Positions 8,308 through 16,377 of a DNA stretch of 64,000 bases are shown here, in pieces. Position 1 is the first letter of the stretch. Each line of letters begins with the position of its first letter. Source of the DNA: Onthomorpha sp937906975 (GTDB taxonomy: Bacteria; Bacteroidota; Bacteroidia; Bacteroidales; P3); NCBI GenBank assembly GCA_045614605.1, contig JAZLDH010000018.1, positions 1 through 64,000 on the forward strand, in the 5' to 3' direction. The position numbers and the translations under genes are program-made. The notes under the pieces were generated by a model. It did not search any database, was not told where the DNA came from, and was given only the letters and a program-made list of their open reading frames with translations.

Positions 8308-9543
8308 TTATTGTTCTTTTCCGTTCAAGAATACTCTATCTACCTTATTTGTTCCATAGTAATAAGGTATGTATTCTATTGTTGGTATGTCTTTTGTTAT
8401 GTAGAAGTTCGCTTTTTTGCCTTTTGCGATTGAGCCGTGTGTTTGGCTGATTCCCATTGCGTAGGCTGAGTTTAGTGTTGTTGCGTTTATTGCTTCTTGT
8501 GGTGTGAGTTTGTAATTTACACACGCAAAAGTTAATACCATTTGCATGTTTCCGCTTGGTGAAGAGCCTGGATTGAAATCCGATGCCATTGCTATTGGAA
8601 GTCCTGCTTGTATCATCTTTCTTGCAGGTGAGTAAGGCATATTCAAAAAGAAGGCTGCTCCTGGTAGGATTGTTGGCATTGTTTGTGAGGCTTTAAGACA
8701 TGCTATTTCTTCATCGCCAACGCATTCAAGGTGATCAACAGAAAGTGCATTGTATTTAACTCCTACTTGTATTCCTCCTGAATAGTCTAATTCGTTTGCG
8801 TGAATTTTTGGTACTAATCCGTGTTGCATTCCTGCAAATAACATTCTGTCTGTTTCCTCTACGGTGAAGAATCCTGTGTCGCAAAATACGTCAATGAAAT
8901 CTGCAAGGTTTTCTTTTACAACAAGTGGAATCATTTCATTGATTACTAAGTCTACAAATTCTCCTTGACGTCCTCTGTATTCCATTGGCACACCGTGTGC
9001 TCCTAAGAAGTTGGCTTTTATTGTTAAAGGTGAGTTTTCTTTTAGTCTTCTTATGACTCTTAGCATTTTTAATTCGGCTTCTGTTGTAAGTCCATAGCCT
9101 GATTTTATTTCTACCGCTCCTGTACCGTAGGATTTTATTTCTTCTAAACGTTGCATTGCGTCTTCGTAAAGTTTGTCTTCGCTTGTTTCTTGTAAACGTT
9201 TAGCTGAATTTAATATTCCTCCTCCTCGTTTTGCTATTTCTTCGTAACTTAATCCTTTTATCTTGTCTATGTATTCTATTTCTCTTGAGCCTGCGTAAAC
9301 TAAGTGTGTGTGTGAATCGCAAAATGAAGGAAGGACAAAGCGATTGTTTGCATCTACGATTTTTTCTGCGTTGGTTTCTTGTAAATCCTTCATTTGACCA
9401 AAGTCAATTATTTGATCGCCTTCAATAATTAGGTAAGCGTTGTCAATACAATTTAGATTTGCCATGGCTTCTCCGCATACGGCAATTCTTTTTTGGTCTT
9501 CTACTTGAACTAAGCTTTTGATGTTTGTGATGAGTGTTCTCAT
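8308..9543 (-). CDS. hutI: Imidazolonepropionase
   Basis: A 411-residue amidohydrolase that opens imidazolone-5-propanoate to N-formimino-L-glutamate in histidine breakdown. The metal site is visible: SHTHLVYAG near residue 77, HANELDYSGG near 243, and the aspartate motif ASDFNPGSSPSGNMQ near 318. Length is normal. The other hut genes (hutH, hutU, and hutG or formiminotransferase) are not in this window. It lies 15 nt after the DUF5683 gene in the parA-parB run and probably shares that transcript, an unusual setting for a catabolic enzyme. Confidence 0.95.
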   Translation of the reverse strand: MRTLITNIKSLVQVEDQKRIAVCGEAMANLNCIDNAYLIIEGDQIIDFGQMKDLQETNAEKIVDANNRFVLPSFCDSHTHLVYAGSREIEYIDKIKGLSYEEIAKRGGGILNSAKRLQETSEDKLYEDAMQRLEEIKSYGTGAVEIKSGYGLTTEAELKMLRVIRRLKENSPLTIKANFLGAHGVPMEYRGRQGEFVDLVINEMIPLVVKENLADFIDVFCDTGFFTVEETDRMLFAGMQHGLVPKIHANELDYSGGIQVGVKYNALSVDHLECVGDEEIACLKASQTMPTILPGAAFFLNMPYSPARKMIQAGLPIAMASDFNPGSSPSGNMQMVLTFACVNYKLTPQEAINATTLNSAYAMGISQTHGSIAKGKKANFYITKDIPTIEYIPYYYGTNKVDRVFLNGKEQ

Positions 9544-9558
9544 TTCTTTATTATGTTT

Positions 9559-10089
9559 TTATTTTATTTTTATACTTAAATTAAATCCTATGTTATGTGT
9601 GCTAAATGTGGTAGGAGGTAGGTAGTATGGAGAAATTTTTGCACTTAAATTTTCATCTATGTTAAATTCGTATAAATGCCCATACACCATTGCGTCAATA
9701 ATGTTTAGTAAATAAACAGCAACTCCCGCAACTATGCTAAGTTGAAAGTTCTTGTTGTAAGCATCATATAGAGATAGAATACTCTCATCGCTATATTTTT
9801 CGTAATCGCTTAACAAATCTGCTGTGTTGTTGTTGATTCTGTTGTAATATTCGTTTTTGAATTTAAGGGTGTTTTGATAATTGCTAACAGCAAGGTAGGT
9901 TGCAACTCCTGCACCCGCATATATGATTGGTATTTTCCAGGCTTGCTTATTGTAAACTTGACCTGCTCCTGGTAAGATAGCAGATAGTGTGCTTGCTTTG
10001 CGAGGAGAATGTTTCTTTATCGAATTTTGTGAAAATAAACACGAAGAAAAAATCAGTAAGGTAAAGAAAAAAATTAAGGTTTTCTTCAT
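9559..10089 (-). CDS. DUF5683 domain-containing membrane protein
   Basis: A 176-residue protein with a signal peptide (FFTLLIFSSCLFSQ) and the DUF5683 signature SAILPGAGQVYNKQAWKIP followed by a hydrophobic span, and a second hydrophobic span near residue 115 (LSIVAGVAVYLLNIIDAMVYGHL). A Cys at the end of the hydrophobic stretch is possible but AQ-type cleavage seems more likely. The function is unknown; in this phylum the gene is commonly found directly after parB, as here. Its start overlaps parB by 4 nt. Confidence 0.85.
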   Translation of the reverse strand: MKKTLIFFFTLLIFSSCLFSQNSIKKHSPRKASTLSAILPGAGQVYNKQAWKIPIIYAGAGVATYLAVSNYQNTLKFKNEYYNRINNNTADLLSDYEKYSDESILSLYDAYNKNFQLSIVAGVAVYLLNIIDAMVYGHLYEFNIDENLSAKISPYYLPPTTFSTHNIGFNLSIKIK

Positions 10090-10970
10090 TCTAATAACGA
10101 TATTATTCTTTCAAAGTCGGCATCGTTTTTAAACGATATGGTTATTGCTCCTTTTCCTCTTTGTGAACGTGTTATTTCTATATCGGTGTCTAATTTCTTT
10201 ATGAGATTTTCCTTTTGTGTTTTATGGAAGTCAGGTAGAGCTTTCTTTTCCTTTTTCTTTGGTTGTGCTTTTGCTTCTTCTTTCAGTCTGTTTACTATTT
10301 GTTCTACTTGTCTTACTGAAAGATCTTTTTCTATAATGTCGTTTACTATGTTGATTTGTGCGAGCTCGTCTTCTAAGTTAATTAAACAACGAGCGTGTCC
10401 CATAGAAATTTGATTGTTTCTAAGTGCTAATTGTACGTCTGCTGGAAGTTTTAAAAGTCTTAAATGGTTTGTGATTGTGGAACGACTCTTTCCTATACGC
10501 TCGCTCATCTTTTCTTGTGTCAAATCACACTCTTCTATTAGGGCTTTTAAGGAAAGTGCAATTTCTATTGCGTTAAGGTCTTCTCTTTGTATGTTTTCCA
10601 CAAGAGCCATCTCCATGATCTCTTGCTTTGTTGCGATTTTGATATAGGCAGGTATTTCTTTTAGATTGGCAATCTTGCTCGCACGATAACGTCTCTCGCC
10701 CGCAATAAGAATATATCTATCTGCCTCTTTTTTAACTGTGATAGGGACAATTACTCCGCTTTCTTTTATTGATTGCGCAAGCTCATTTAAGGCGTTTTCA
10801 TCAAACTCTTTCCTTGGTTGGTCTGGATTTGGATCTATTTTATCAAGAGGTATGTAACACAATTCGGCAGTTACAGAACTGATGTTTGTATCCTTACTAT
10901 TTTTTGTATCAATATTTCCAAGTAATGCTTCTAATCCTTTTCCTAATGCTGGAGTTTTCTTTATTGCCAT
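10086..10970 (-). CDS. parB: Chromosome partitioning protein ParB
   Basis: A 294-residue CTP-dependent DNA clamp that loads at parS sites and spreads. Residues 35-130 form the ParB/Srx domain with the GERRYRASK motif (the CTP-binding GERRxRA box) and ENIQREDLNAIE; a helix-turn-helix follows (LTQEKMSERIGKSRSTITNHLRLL, about 153-175); the C-terminal 40 residues are the dimer domain. It is 24 nt downstream of parA and overlaps the DUF5683 gene. No parS site (TGTTNCACGTGAAACA type) was noticed in the window. Confidence 0.95.
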   Translation of the reverse strand: MAIKKTPALGKGLEALLGNIDTKNSKDTNISSVTAELCYIPLDKIDPNPDQPRKEFDENALNELAQSIKESGVIVPITVKKEADRYILIAGERRYRASKIANLKEIPAYIKIATKQEIMEMALVENIQREDLNAIEIALSLKALIEECDLTQEKMSERIGKSRSTITNHLRLLKLPADVQLALRNNQISMGHARCLINLEDELAQINIVNDIIEKDLSVRQVEQIVNRLKEEAKAQPKKKEKKALPDFHKTQKENLIKKLDTDIEITRSQRGKGAITISFKNDADFERIISLLE

Positions 10971-10994
10971 ATCAATCCCTTGTTTTTTTATTTG

Positions 10995-11762
10995 TTACAG
11001 AGTGTTTTTTTCTATGATTTCGTTTGCAAGATTCATATAATTAACTGCTCCTGTCGAGCTTGCGTCATACATTATCACGCTTTTTCCATGACTAGGCGCT
11101 TCTGCTAATTTTATATTATTATAGATTAGAGTGTCAAATACGATGTGTTTGAAATGATGACGCACATCTTCTGCAACTTGTCTGTTTAATCTAAGTCTTG
11201 CGTCAAGCATTGTAAGAAGTATTCCTTCAATTTGAAGTTCTGTGTTTAGTCTTGTTTGAACTATTTTAATGGTATTTAATAGTTTTCCTAAACCTTCTAA
11301 TGCAAAATATTGACATTGTACAGGTATTACAACGCTATTTGCTGCTGTAAAGGCGTTAATTGTAACTAAACCTAAAGAAGGTGAACAGTCAATTATGATA
11401 TAATCGTATTCATCTCTTATAGGTGCAATGATTTTTTTTAGTTTTTCTTCTCTATCTTCCATTTTAGGAAGTTCAACCTCTGCTCCAACAAGGTCAATGC
11501 TTGCAGGTAGCAAATCAAGGTTTGGAGTTGATGTTTGTATTATCGCTTCTCTAACATCTGTATCGTTGATTAAACAATCATATACCGATGCTTTTACCTC
11601 ATCTTGTTCAACACCTACTCCCGATGATGCGTTCGCTTGCGGGTCTGCATCTATCAGCAAAGTTTTCTTTTCTAATATTGCAAGAGCAGCACTCAAATTT
11701 ATGGCAGTTGTTGTTTTTCCTACTCCGCCTTTTTGATTTGCAATAGCAATTACTTTACCCAT
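10995..11762 (-). CDS. parA: Chromosome partitioning ATPase ParA/Soj
   Basis: A 255-residue ATPase. The deviant Walker A KGGVGKTTT is at residues 10-18, with the ParA signature lysine, DADPQANAS near 39 and the Walker B IIIDCSPSLG near 123. It forms ATP-dependent dimers on DNA that move ParB-parS complexes. It heads the minus-strand run parA-parB-DUF5683-hutI. No clear -7 box was found between it and the DUF3276 gene, whose terminator lies at 11788-11818. Confidence 0.95.
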   Translation of the reverse strand: MGKVIAIANQKGGVGKTTTAINLSAALAILEKKTLLIDADPQANASSGVGVEQDEVKASVYDCLINDTDVREAIIQTSTPNLDLLPASIDLVGAEVELPKMEDREEKLKKIIAPIRDEYDYIIIDCSPSLGLVTINAFTAANSVVIPVQCQYFALEGLGKLLNTIKIVQTRLNTELQIEGILLTMLDARLRLNRQVAEDVRHHFKHIVFDTLIYNNIKLAEAPSHGKSVIMYDASSTGAVNYMNLANEIIEKNTL

Positions 11763-11787
11763 CTATCTTATCTTAAAATTTTCTTGC

Positions 11788-11818
11788 AAAAAAAAGCTGC
11801 TAAGCAAAAGCAGCTTTT
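11788..11818 (-). terminator. Rho-independent terminator of the DUF3276 gene
   Basis: On the minus strand, AAAAGCTGC pairs with GCAGCTTTT and is followed by a T-run. It separates the DUF3276 gene from parA. Confidence 0.8.
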
Positions 11819-11840
11819 GAACTATTTTTCAAATTATTAA

Positions 11841-12185
11841 TTAATCAAATTTAATGTTTTCGATTTCTGCATTAAATTCGTCTTCAACAGCACTTATTGC
11901 TTCGTCTTCAAAAATTGGTTCTACGCCTGTTTCAATAAAATTGATAACACCGTTCAATGCGTTTTGAAATTTAGCATAGTCTTCTTTGTAAAGAAATATT
12001 TTGTGCTTTTCGTAAGAAAAAGAACCATCATCACCATTGAATTTTCTTTTGCTTTCAGTGATAGTAAGGTACTTTTCGCCTTGTTTAGTCTCTTTTACGT
12101 CAAAAAAATAAGTTCTCTTCCCTGCTTTAACAGCTTTGGAAAAAACATCTTCTCTTTCTCTCTCTCTTGATTCTCCAAAATCCAT
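11841..12185 (-). CDS. DUF3276 (PUR-alpha-like) nucleic acid-binding protein
   Basis: A 114-residue protein with the PUR-type beta-sheet repeat found in Bacteroidota and spirochaetes: GKRTYFFDVKETKQGEKYLTITESKR, then KHKIFLYKEDYAKF. The N-terminus is rich in Arg and Glu. The family binds single-stranded DNA or RNA; a cellular role is not established. The last 25 residues are acidic. It has its own promoter and terminator. Confidence 0.88.
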   Translation of the reverse strand: MDFGESREREREDVFSKAVKAGKRTYFFDVKETKQGEKYLTITESKRKFNGDDGSFSYEKHKIFLYKEDYAKFQNALNGVINFIETGVEPIFEDEAISAVEDEFNAEIENIKFD

Positions 12186-12217
12186 AACAATCTGTCTTTT
12201 TTATGATTTATTTTTTA

Positions 12218-12225
12218 CAAAAGTA
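12218..12225 (-). promoter_or_regulatory. -7 box for the DUF3276 gene
   Basis: Reads TACTTTTG on the minus strand, about 33 nt before the ATG at 12185. Confidence 0.6.
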
Positions 12226-12280
12226 CTAATTTATTTTCAATCTAATACAATTCTTTTACGCCAAAAAATAAATTTTTTAC

Positions 12281-12961
12281 TTAAATCTTTGAAGTATAAT
12301 CCCTTGCACCAAAAATCGAACTGCCTATTCTAACAAGTGTTGCACCTTCTTCAAGAGCTATTTCAAAGTCTTCAGACATGCCCATTGAGATTTCAGAAAA
12401 ATAAGTCTTAGACTTGAAAAATTTTTCCTTAGCTTTAGAAAAATATTCCTTTAAGTTATGAAATTCTTCCTTTGTTTTATTTTTGTCATCTGTGATAGAG
12501 CCAATTCCCATTACGCCACAAATTCTAACATTCTCTAACTTAGCAAATTCCTCACTTGATAACAAAGCATCAGCCTCTGATTCTTCCAAACCAAACTTAG
12601 TTTGCTCGTGAGCAATATCAATTTGCAAAAGACAATCTATCACTCTGTTGTTTTTTATAGCCTCTTTGTTGATACAAGTCAGAAGATTAAGACTATCAAC
12701 CGAGTGAATCAATTCCACAAAAGGAGCAATATACTTTACTTTATTTGTTTGCAGATGACCAATAAAGTGCCATTTTATATCCTTTGGAAGAACCTCGTGT
12801 TTATCTCTCATTTCCAATGCCTTGTTTTCACCGAAAAGACGTTGCCCCGCTTCGTATGCTTGTTGCAAGTCTTCAACAGGTTTTGTCTTTGACACAGCAA
12901 TCAATCTCGCATTGCCGTTTATCTTATTGTTATAGCTTATAATATTATCTTTTATTGACAT
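12281..12961 (-). CDS. YggS/PROSC family PLP-homeostasis protein
   Basis: A 226-residue PLP-binding protein of the alanine racemase-like fold III, involved in keeping the free PLP pool balanced. The PLP lysine lies in IAVSKTKP near residue 23, with HFIGHLQTNK near 70, FGLEESEAD, and the phosphate-binding end SMGMSEDFEIALEEGATLVRIGSSIFGARDY. The ATG at 12961 is chosen; a start at 13000 would add 13 residues over the promoter. Residues between about 155 and 190 consist of seven-residue repeats (KAKEKFF type) produced by a 21-nt DNA array, see the repeat at 12407-12474; alignment from memory suggests no length change against relatives. Confidence 0.92.
   Translation of the reverse strand: MSIKDNIISYNNKINGNARLIAVSKTKPVEDLQQAYEAGQRLFGENKALEMRDKHEVLPKDIKWHFIGHLQTNKVKYIAPFVELIHSVDSLNLLTCINKEAIKNNRVIDCLLQIDIAHEQTKFGLEESEADALLSSEEFAKLENVRICGVMGIGSITDDKNKTKEEFHNLKEYFSKAKEKFFKSKTYFSEISMGMSEDFEIALEEGATLVRIGSSIFGARDYTSKI
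12407..12474. repeat. 21-nt phased array inside the YggS gene
   Basis: CTTAG at 12407 and 12428, CTTTA at 12449 and CTTTG at 12470 are exactly 21 nt apart. The flanks match the intergenic arrays (for example the AAAGCTAAGG word on the minus strand). In the protein this gives NLKEYFS, KAKEKFF and KSKTYFS. Confidence 0.65.
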
Positions 12962-12979
12962 ATTAGTTTGTTTTTTTCG

Positions 12980-12987
12980 TACTTTTG
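12980..12987 (+). promoter_or_regulatory. -7 box for the DUF4234-like gene
   Basis: TACTTTTG. It is one half of the 16-bp palindrome TACTTTTGCAAAAGTA (12980-12995). A TTG at 12955-12957 lies 22 nt upstream. Confidence 0.6.
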
Positions 12988-12995
12988 CAAAAGTA
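12988..12995 (-). promoter_or_regulatory. -7 box for the YggS gene
   Basis: TACTTTTG on the minus strand, abutting the divergent plus-strand box with no base between. On the minus strand a TTG (plus 13014-13016) lies 18 nt upstream. Confidence 0.6.
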
Positions 12996-13020
12996 AACAA
13001 AAAATTAAAAATACAATACT

Positions 13021-13569
13021 ATGGAAGAAAAACAAAAATTACCAACTGACAGATGTTTTCCTATGTATGTCTTGCTTGATATAATAACAGGACATATTTA
13101 TCAAGCGTTTATGCTTTCTAATATGTCAAAAGAAATTAACATTGTAGCACAAGACGGAAAGAAAACCTTTAATTATATCTATCTGTGGCTTATGCTTATA
13201 GGAGCAGGTTTGCTTTTTGCATTAGGATTCTGGGTAAAATCAATGATTATAACAAAGATTTCTTTTGTTTTACTCTTTGCTTTAACAATTTATCTCTTAA
13301 TTTGGCTATTTGGAATCTCAGACAGAATAGGCAAAGAACTTAAAAGGAGAGAGGTGAATTATAAATTTGGAGCATCTACATTTGTAACATATTTTGTTGT
13401 TCCTTTGGTTGCAGTTTATTCAATAATAATTATTTTACAATTTTGTGGAGTTGAAGAAAATATAGCATCAATTTCTGGCGGAGTACCTGCAATTCTAACA
13501 TACGTTTATTTCTATAAATTGATTACAGCAATGAATCGTTTAAATAAGGCTTATAACGAAACAATTTAA
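13021..13569 (+). CDS. DUF4234-like membrane protein
   Basis: A 182-residue protein with about five membrane segments. The start (PMYVLLDIITGHIYQAFMLSNMSKEIN) resembles the DUF4234 pattern, in which a hydrophobic stretch with GIY precedes a polar segment ending in an Asn-rich helix, and a similar pattern recurs at the C-terminus (FYKLITAMNRLNKAYN). The assignment rests on this pattern only. No function is known. It is a single gene with its own promoter and a shared terminator with serA. Confidence 0.6.
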   Translation: MEEKQKLPTDRCFPMYVLLDIITGHIYQAFMLSNMSKEINIVAQDGKKTFNYIYLWLMLIGAGLLFALGFWVKSMIITKISFVLLFALTIYLLIWLFGISDRIGKELKRREVNYKFGASTFVTYFVVPLVAVYSIIIILQFCGVEENIASISGGVPAILTYVYFYKLITAMNRLNKAYNETI

Positions 13570-13588
13570 TTATAGGTATATAAAAAAA

Positions 13589-13621
13589 AGAGTTGTCGAT
13601 AATTCGGCAACTCTTTTTTTT
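13589..13621. terminator. Bidirectional terminator between the DUF4234-like gene and serA
   Basis: An 11-bp stem AGAGTTGTCGA/TCGGCAACTCT (one G-U pair) flanked by A-run and T-run, so it works on both strands. Confidence 0.85.
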
Positions 13622-13637
13622 GGGAATATCTTAAATC

Positions 13638-14558
13638 CTATTTATTAACTTGGAATTTAGTTACACCATTTTTAATGAAATCAACGATTTGATTAGCTGC
13701 AGCTAAACCAGCGTTTAAGTTAGCTTCTGCTGTTTGAGCACCCATTTTCTTAGGTGTAGCGAAGTAACGAGGAGCAAATGCTGCTAATTCGTCATTGTTT
13801 CCAGCTGCTATGTCAGTAACATATTTGAAGTCTGTACGTTCAGCCAATAATTTTGCCATATCAGCTTCGTTGATAACTTCTTTTCTTGCAGTATTTACTA
13901 AACAAGCACCCTTTGGCATTTTTGAAAGAAGTTCATAGTTAATAGAATTCTTTGTTTGCTCGTTTGCAGGTATGTGTAAAGAAACATAATCGCAAGTAGA
14001 GTAAAGTTCTTCTATTGTTGCAGCAGGAGTAACTCCTTCTTCTTTCATTTTTTCAGCAGGAACGAATGGGTCAAATGCCCAAACTTCCATTCCCATAGCT
14101 TTTGCTTTTTCAGCAACTAAGCGTCCTACGTTTCCGTAAGCGTGGATACCAACTTTTTTGCCTTTTAATTCGCTTCCAGTTGCAGGAGTGAAAGTTGTTC
14201 TTGCCATGTAAATCATCATACCTAACGCTAACTCAGCTACAGCGTTTGAGTTTTGACCAGGAGTGTTCATTGCAACGATTCCTTTTGCTGTACAAGCTTC
14301 AAGGTCTAAGTTGTCAAATCCAGCTCCAGCACGAACAACTATTTTTAAGTTGTTAGCGTGGTCAATAACTTCTTTTGTAACTTTGTCAGAACGAACGATT
14401 AAAGCATCTACGTCAGCAACTGCTGCATAGAAATCGTTTACGTCAGTATATTTTTCCAAAAGAGCTAATTCAAAACCAGCATCTTCTGTTATTTTTCTTA
14501 TTCCATCAACAGCTGCCTTTGCGAAAGGTTTGTCTGTTGCTACTAATACTTTTGTCAT
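13638..14558 (-). CDS. serA: D-3-phosphoglycerate dehydrogenase, short Lys-type
   Basis: A 306-residue NAD-dependent enzyme for the first step of serine synthesis. It has the substrate-binding VVRAGAGFDNLD with the catalytic Arg near residue 75, a nucleotide-binding loop GKKVGIHAYGNVG near 128 and the acid region NEADMAKLL. The usual catalytic His (PHIG motif) is replaced by a Lys in TPKKMGAQTAEA near 272, the variant known from Bacteroidota and Entamoeba enzymes. There is no C-terminal ACT domain, so no classical serine feedback is expected. It lies 5 nt after serC in one operon. Confidence 0.93.
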   Translation of the reverse strand: MTKVLVATDKPFAKAAVDGIRKITEDAGFELALLEKYTDVNDFYAAVADVDALIVRSDKVTKEVIDHANNLKIVVRAGAGFDNLDLEACTAKGIVAMNTPGQNSNAVAELALGMMIYMARTTFTPATGSELKGKKVGIHAYGNVGRLVAEKAKAMGMEVWAFDPFVPAEKMKEEGVTPAATIEELYSTCDYVSLHIPANEQTKNSINYELLSKMPKGACLVNTARKEVINEADMAKLLAERTDFKYVTDIAAGNNDELAAFAPRYFATPKKMGAQTAEANLNAGLAAANQIVDFIKNGVTKFQVNK

Positions 14559-14563
14559 ATTAA

Positions 14564-15652
14564 TTAAGCGTTTAATTTTTCAAATTCTTGCATGCAAGCA
14601 ACTAAAGCTTTAACTGATTCAACTGGGCAAGCGTTGTAGATAGAAGCGCGGAATCCACCTACTGAACGGTGTCCTTTGATACCAATCATTCCTCTTTCTT
14701 TTGCGAAAGCGAAGAAAGCATCTTGTTTGTCTTCGTATCCTGGAGCCATAACGAAGCAAACGTTCATGATAGAACGGTCTTCTTTTGCAGCTGTTCCAAC
14801 AAACATTTTGTTTCTGTCGATTTCGTTGTATAATAATTCAGCTTTTTCAGTGTTGATTTTGTTCATGTTTTCAACGCCACCTATTTCTTCTTTAACCCAT
14901 TTCAAAGTTTCGTGCATTACGAAGATAGGGAATACAGGAGGAGTGTTGAACATAGATTTGTTTCTTTTTTCTTCTCCAATGTGTGTGCGGTAATCAACCA
15001 TTGTTTGAAGTTTTCTTTCAACTTTTCCTAAGATGTCTTTTCTTACGATAACGAAAGTAACACCTGCAGGACCAACATTCTTTTGTGCTCCACCATAAAT
15101 TAAAGCGTATTTAGTAACATCAACAGGTCTTGACATAATATCAGAAGACATATCTGCTACCAATGGAACAGGACAATCCATATCGTATTTTATTTCTGTT
15201 CCGTAGATTGTGTTGTTAGTTGTGATGTGGAAGTAATCTACATCTGTTGGGATTGTATATCCTTTTGGTATGTAAGAGTAAGTTTTATCTTCAGAAGATG
15301 CTACAACTTCAACTTCTCCGTAGAATTTTGCTTCTTTTACAGCTTTCTTAGCCCAAACTCCTGTTTGAAGGTAAGCTGCTTTTTTATTCAATAAGTTAGC
15401 TGCAACGTGGAAGAATTGAGTAGAAGCTCCACCTCCTAAGAATAATACTTCATAATTATCTGGAATGTTTAATAAATCTCTCCATAATTGTTCAGTTTCA
15501 GCCATTATTCTTTCCCAACCTGGTGTACGGTGTGAGATTTCTAATATACCAATTCCTGTGTTGTCGAAGTTTCTTATTGCTTCGATTGCAGATTCGATAG
15601 CTTGCTTTGGTAAAACGCAAGGACCTGCATTAAAGTTATGTACTTGTGCCAT
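14564..15652 (-). CDS. serC: Phosphoserine aminotransferase
   Basis: A 362-residue PLP enzyme that converts 3-phosphohydroxypyruvate to phosphoserine. It begins with the family start HNFNAGPCVLPKQA, has FLGGGASTQF near residue 70 and the PLP lysine in YGGAQKNVGPAG near 190, and ends with the HRSVGGFRASIYNAC substrate-binding motif. Length is normal. It precedes serA by 5 nt, giving two consecutive steps of the serine pathway in one transcript. The third enzyme, serB, is not in the window. Confidence 0.96.
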   Translation of the reverse strand: MAQVHNFNAGPCVLPKQAIESAIEAIRNFDNTGIGILEISHRTPGWERIMAETEQLWRDLLNIPDNYEVLFLGGGASTQFFHVAANLLNKKAAYLQTGVWAKKAVKEAKFYGEVEVVASSEDKTYSYIPKGYTIPTDVDYFHITTNNTIYGTEIKYDMDCPVPLVADMSSDIMSRPVDVTKYALIYGGAQKNVGPAGVTFVIVRKDILGKVERKLQTMVDYRTHIGEEKRNKSMFNTPPVFPIFVMHETLKWVKEEIGGVENMNKINTEKAELLYNEIDRNKMFVGTAAKEDRSIMNVCFVMAPGYEDKQDAFFAFAKERGMIGIKGHRSVGGFRASIYNACPVESVKALVACMQEFEKLNA

Positions 15653-15716
15653 GTCTTTTTTTATTTTAAATATTTTACAATGTGATTAATTATTTTTCTT
15701 ATTTTAAAACTTCTTG

Positions 15717-15724
15717 CAAAGATA
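15717..15724 (-). promoter_or_regulatory. -7 box for serC-serA
   Basis: TATCTTTG on the minus strand, about 65 nt before the serC ATG. Confidence 0.6.
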
Positions 15725-15763
15725 GTTCATTTTTTTGTATTGTCAATCAATTATTTATTTTTT

Positions 15764-15831
15764 CTTAGACTTTTTAAATTTTTTCTTTGCTTTTTTATTT
15801 TTTTTCTTAGCTTTTTTAAATTTTTTCTTAG
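15764..15831. repeat. 21-nt phased A/T array between serC and the GNAT gene
   Basis: CTTAG 15764, CTTTG 15785, CTTAG 15806 and CTTAG 15827 are exactly 21 nt apart with nearly only A/T between. The next CTTTG, 20 nt on at 15847, is part of the GNAT -7 box. The array lies between divergent promoters. Confidence 0.75.
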
Positions 15832-15843
15832 ACTTTTTTTTAC

Positions 15844-15851
15844 TACCTTTG
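15844..15851 (+). promoter_or_regulatory. -7 box for the GNAT gene
   Basis: TACCTTTG, 35 nt before the ATG at 15886 and in step with the 21-nt array. Confidence 0.6.
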
Positions 15852-15885
15852 TGCTTTGAATTATTAAACTAAAAATGTGTTTTTT

Positions 15886-16377
15886 ATGGCAACAATTAGG
15901 TATGCAGAACGTAAGGATTGTCCTATTATTTTACAATTCATAAAAGAGCTTGCTGAGTATGAAAAAGAGCCTGACGCAGTTGAGGCTACAGAAGCAATGT
16001 TGGAGGAAAGCCTTTTCGATAAATCACAAGCCAAAGTCGTATTATTGGAAGAGGAGGGTGAGAGTCTTGGATTTGCTTTATACTTTTATAATTTTTCTAC
16101 TTGGAGAGGAAAAGCAGGGCTTTACTTAGAGGATTTGTATGTAAGGCCTCAGTATAGAGGAAAGGGATATGGTAAAATGCTTTTATCCTTCCTTGCAAAC
16201 CAAGCAGAGAAAGAGGGTTGTCCTCGTTTTGAATGGATTGTTCTTGATTGGAATACTCCTTCTATAAACTTTTATAAGTCAAAGGGAGCAAAGCCGTTAG
16301 ATGAATGGACTGTGTTTCGTTTAGAAAATCAAGAACTTAAAAATCTTGCAGAAGAGTATAGAAAAAATTACTCTTGA
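15886..16377 (+). CDS. GNAT N-acetyltransferase, diamine acetyltransferase-like
   Basis: A 163-residue acetyltransferase. The acetyl-CoA loop is VRPQYRGKGYGKMLL (R/Q-x-x-G-x-G/A), preceded by LYLEDLYV, and the end has WIVLDWNTPSINFYKSKGA. This combination resembles the spermidine/spermine (diamine) acetyltransferase branch, so the substrate may be a polyamine or thialysine, but this is inference. The ATG at 15886 is used since the start 9 nt upstream is a GTG. Its last 10 nt overlap the end of the convergent DUF5723 gene. Confidence 0.85.
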   Translation: MATIRYAERKDCPIILQFIKELAEYEKEPDAVEATEAMLEESLFDKSQAKVVLLEEEGESLGFALYFYNFSTWRGKAGLYLEDLYVRPQYRGKGYGKMLLSFLANQAEKEGCPRFEWIVLDWNTPSINFYKSKGAKPLDEWTVFRLENQELKNLAEEYRKNYS

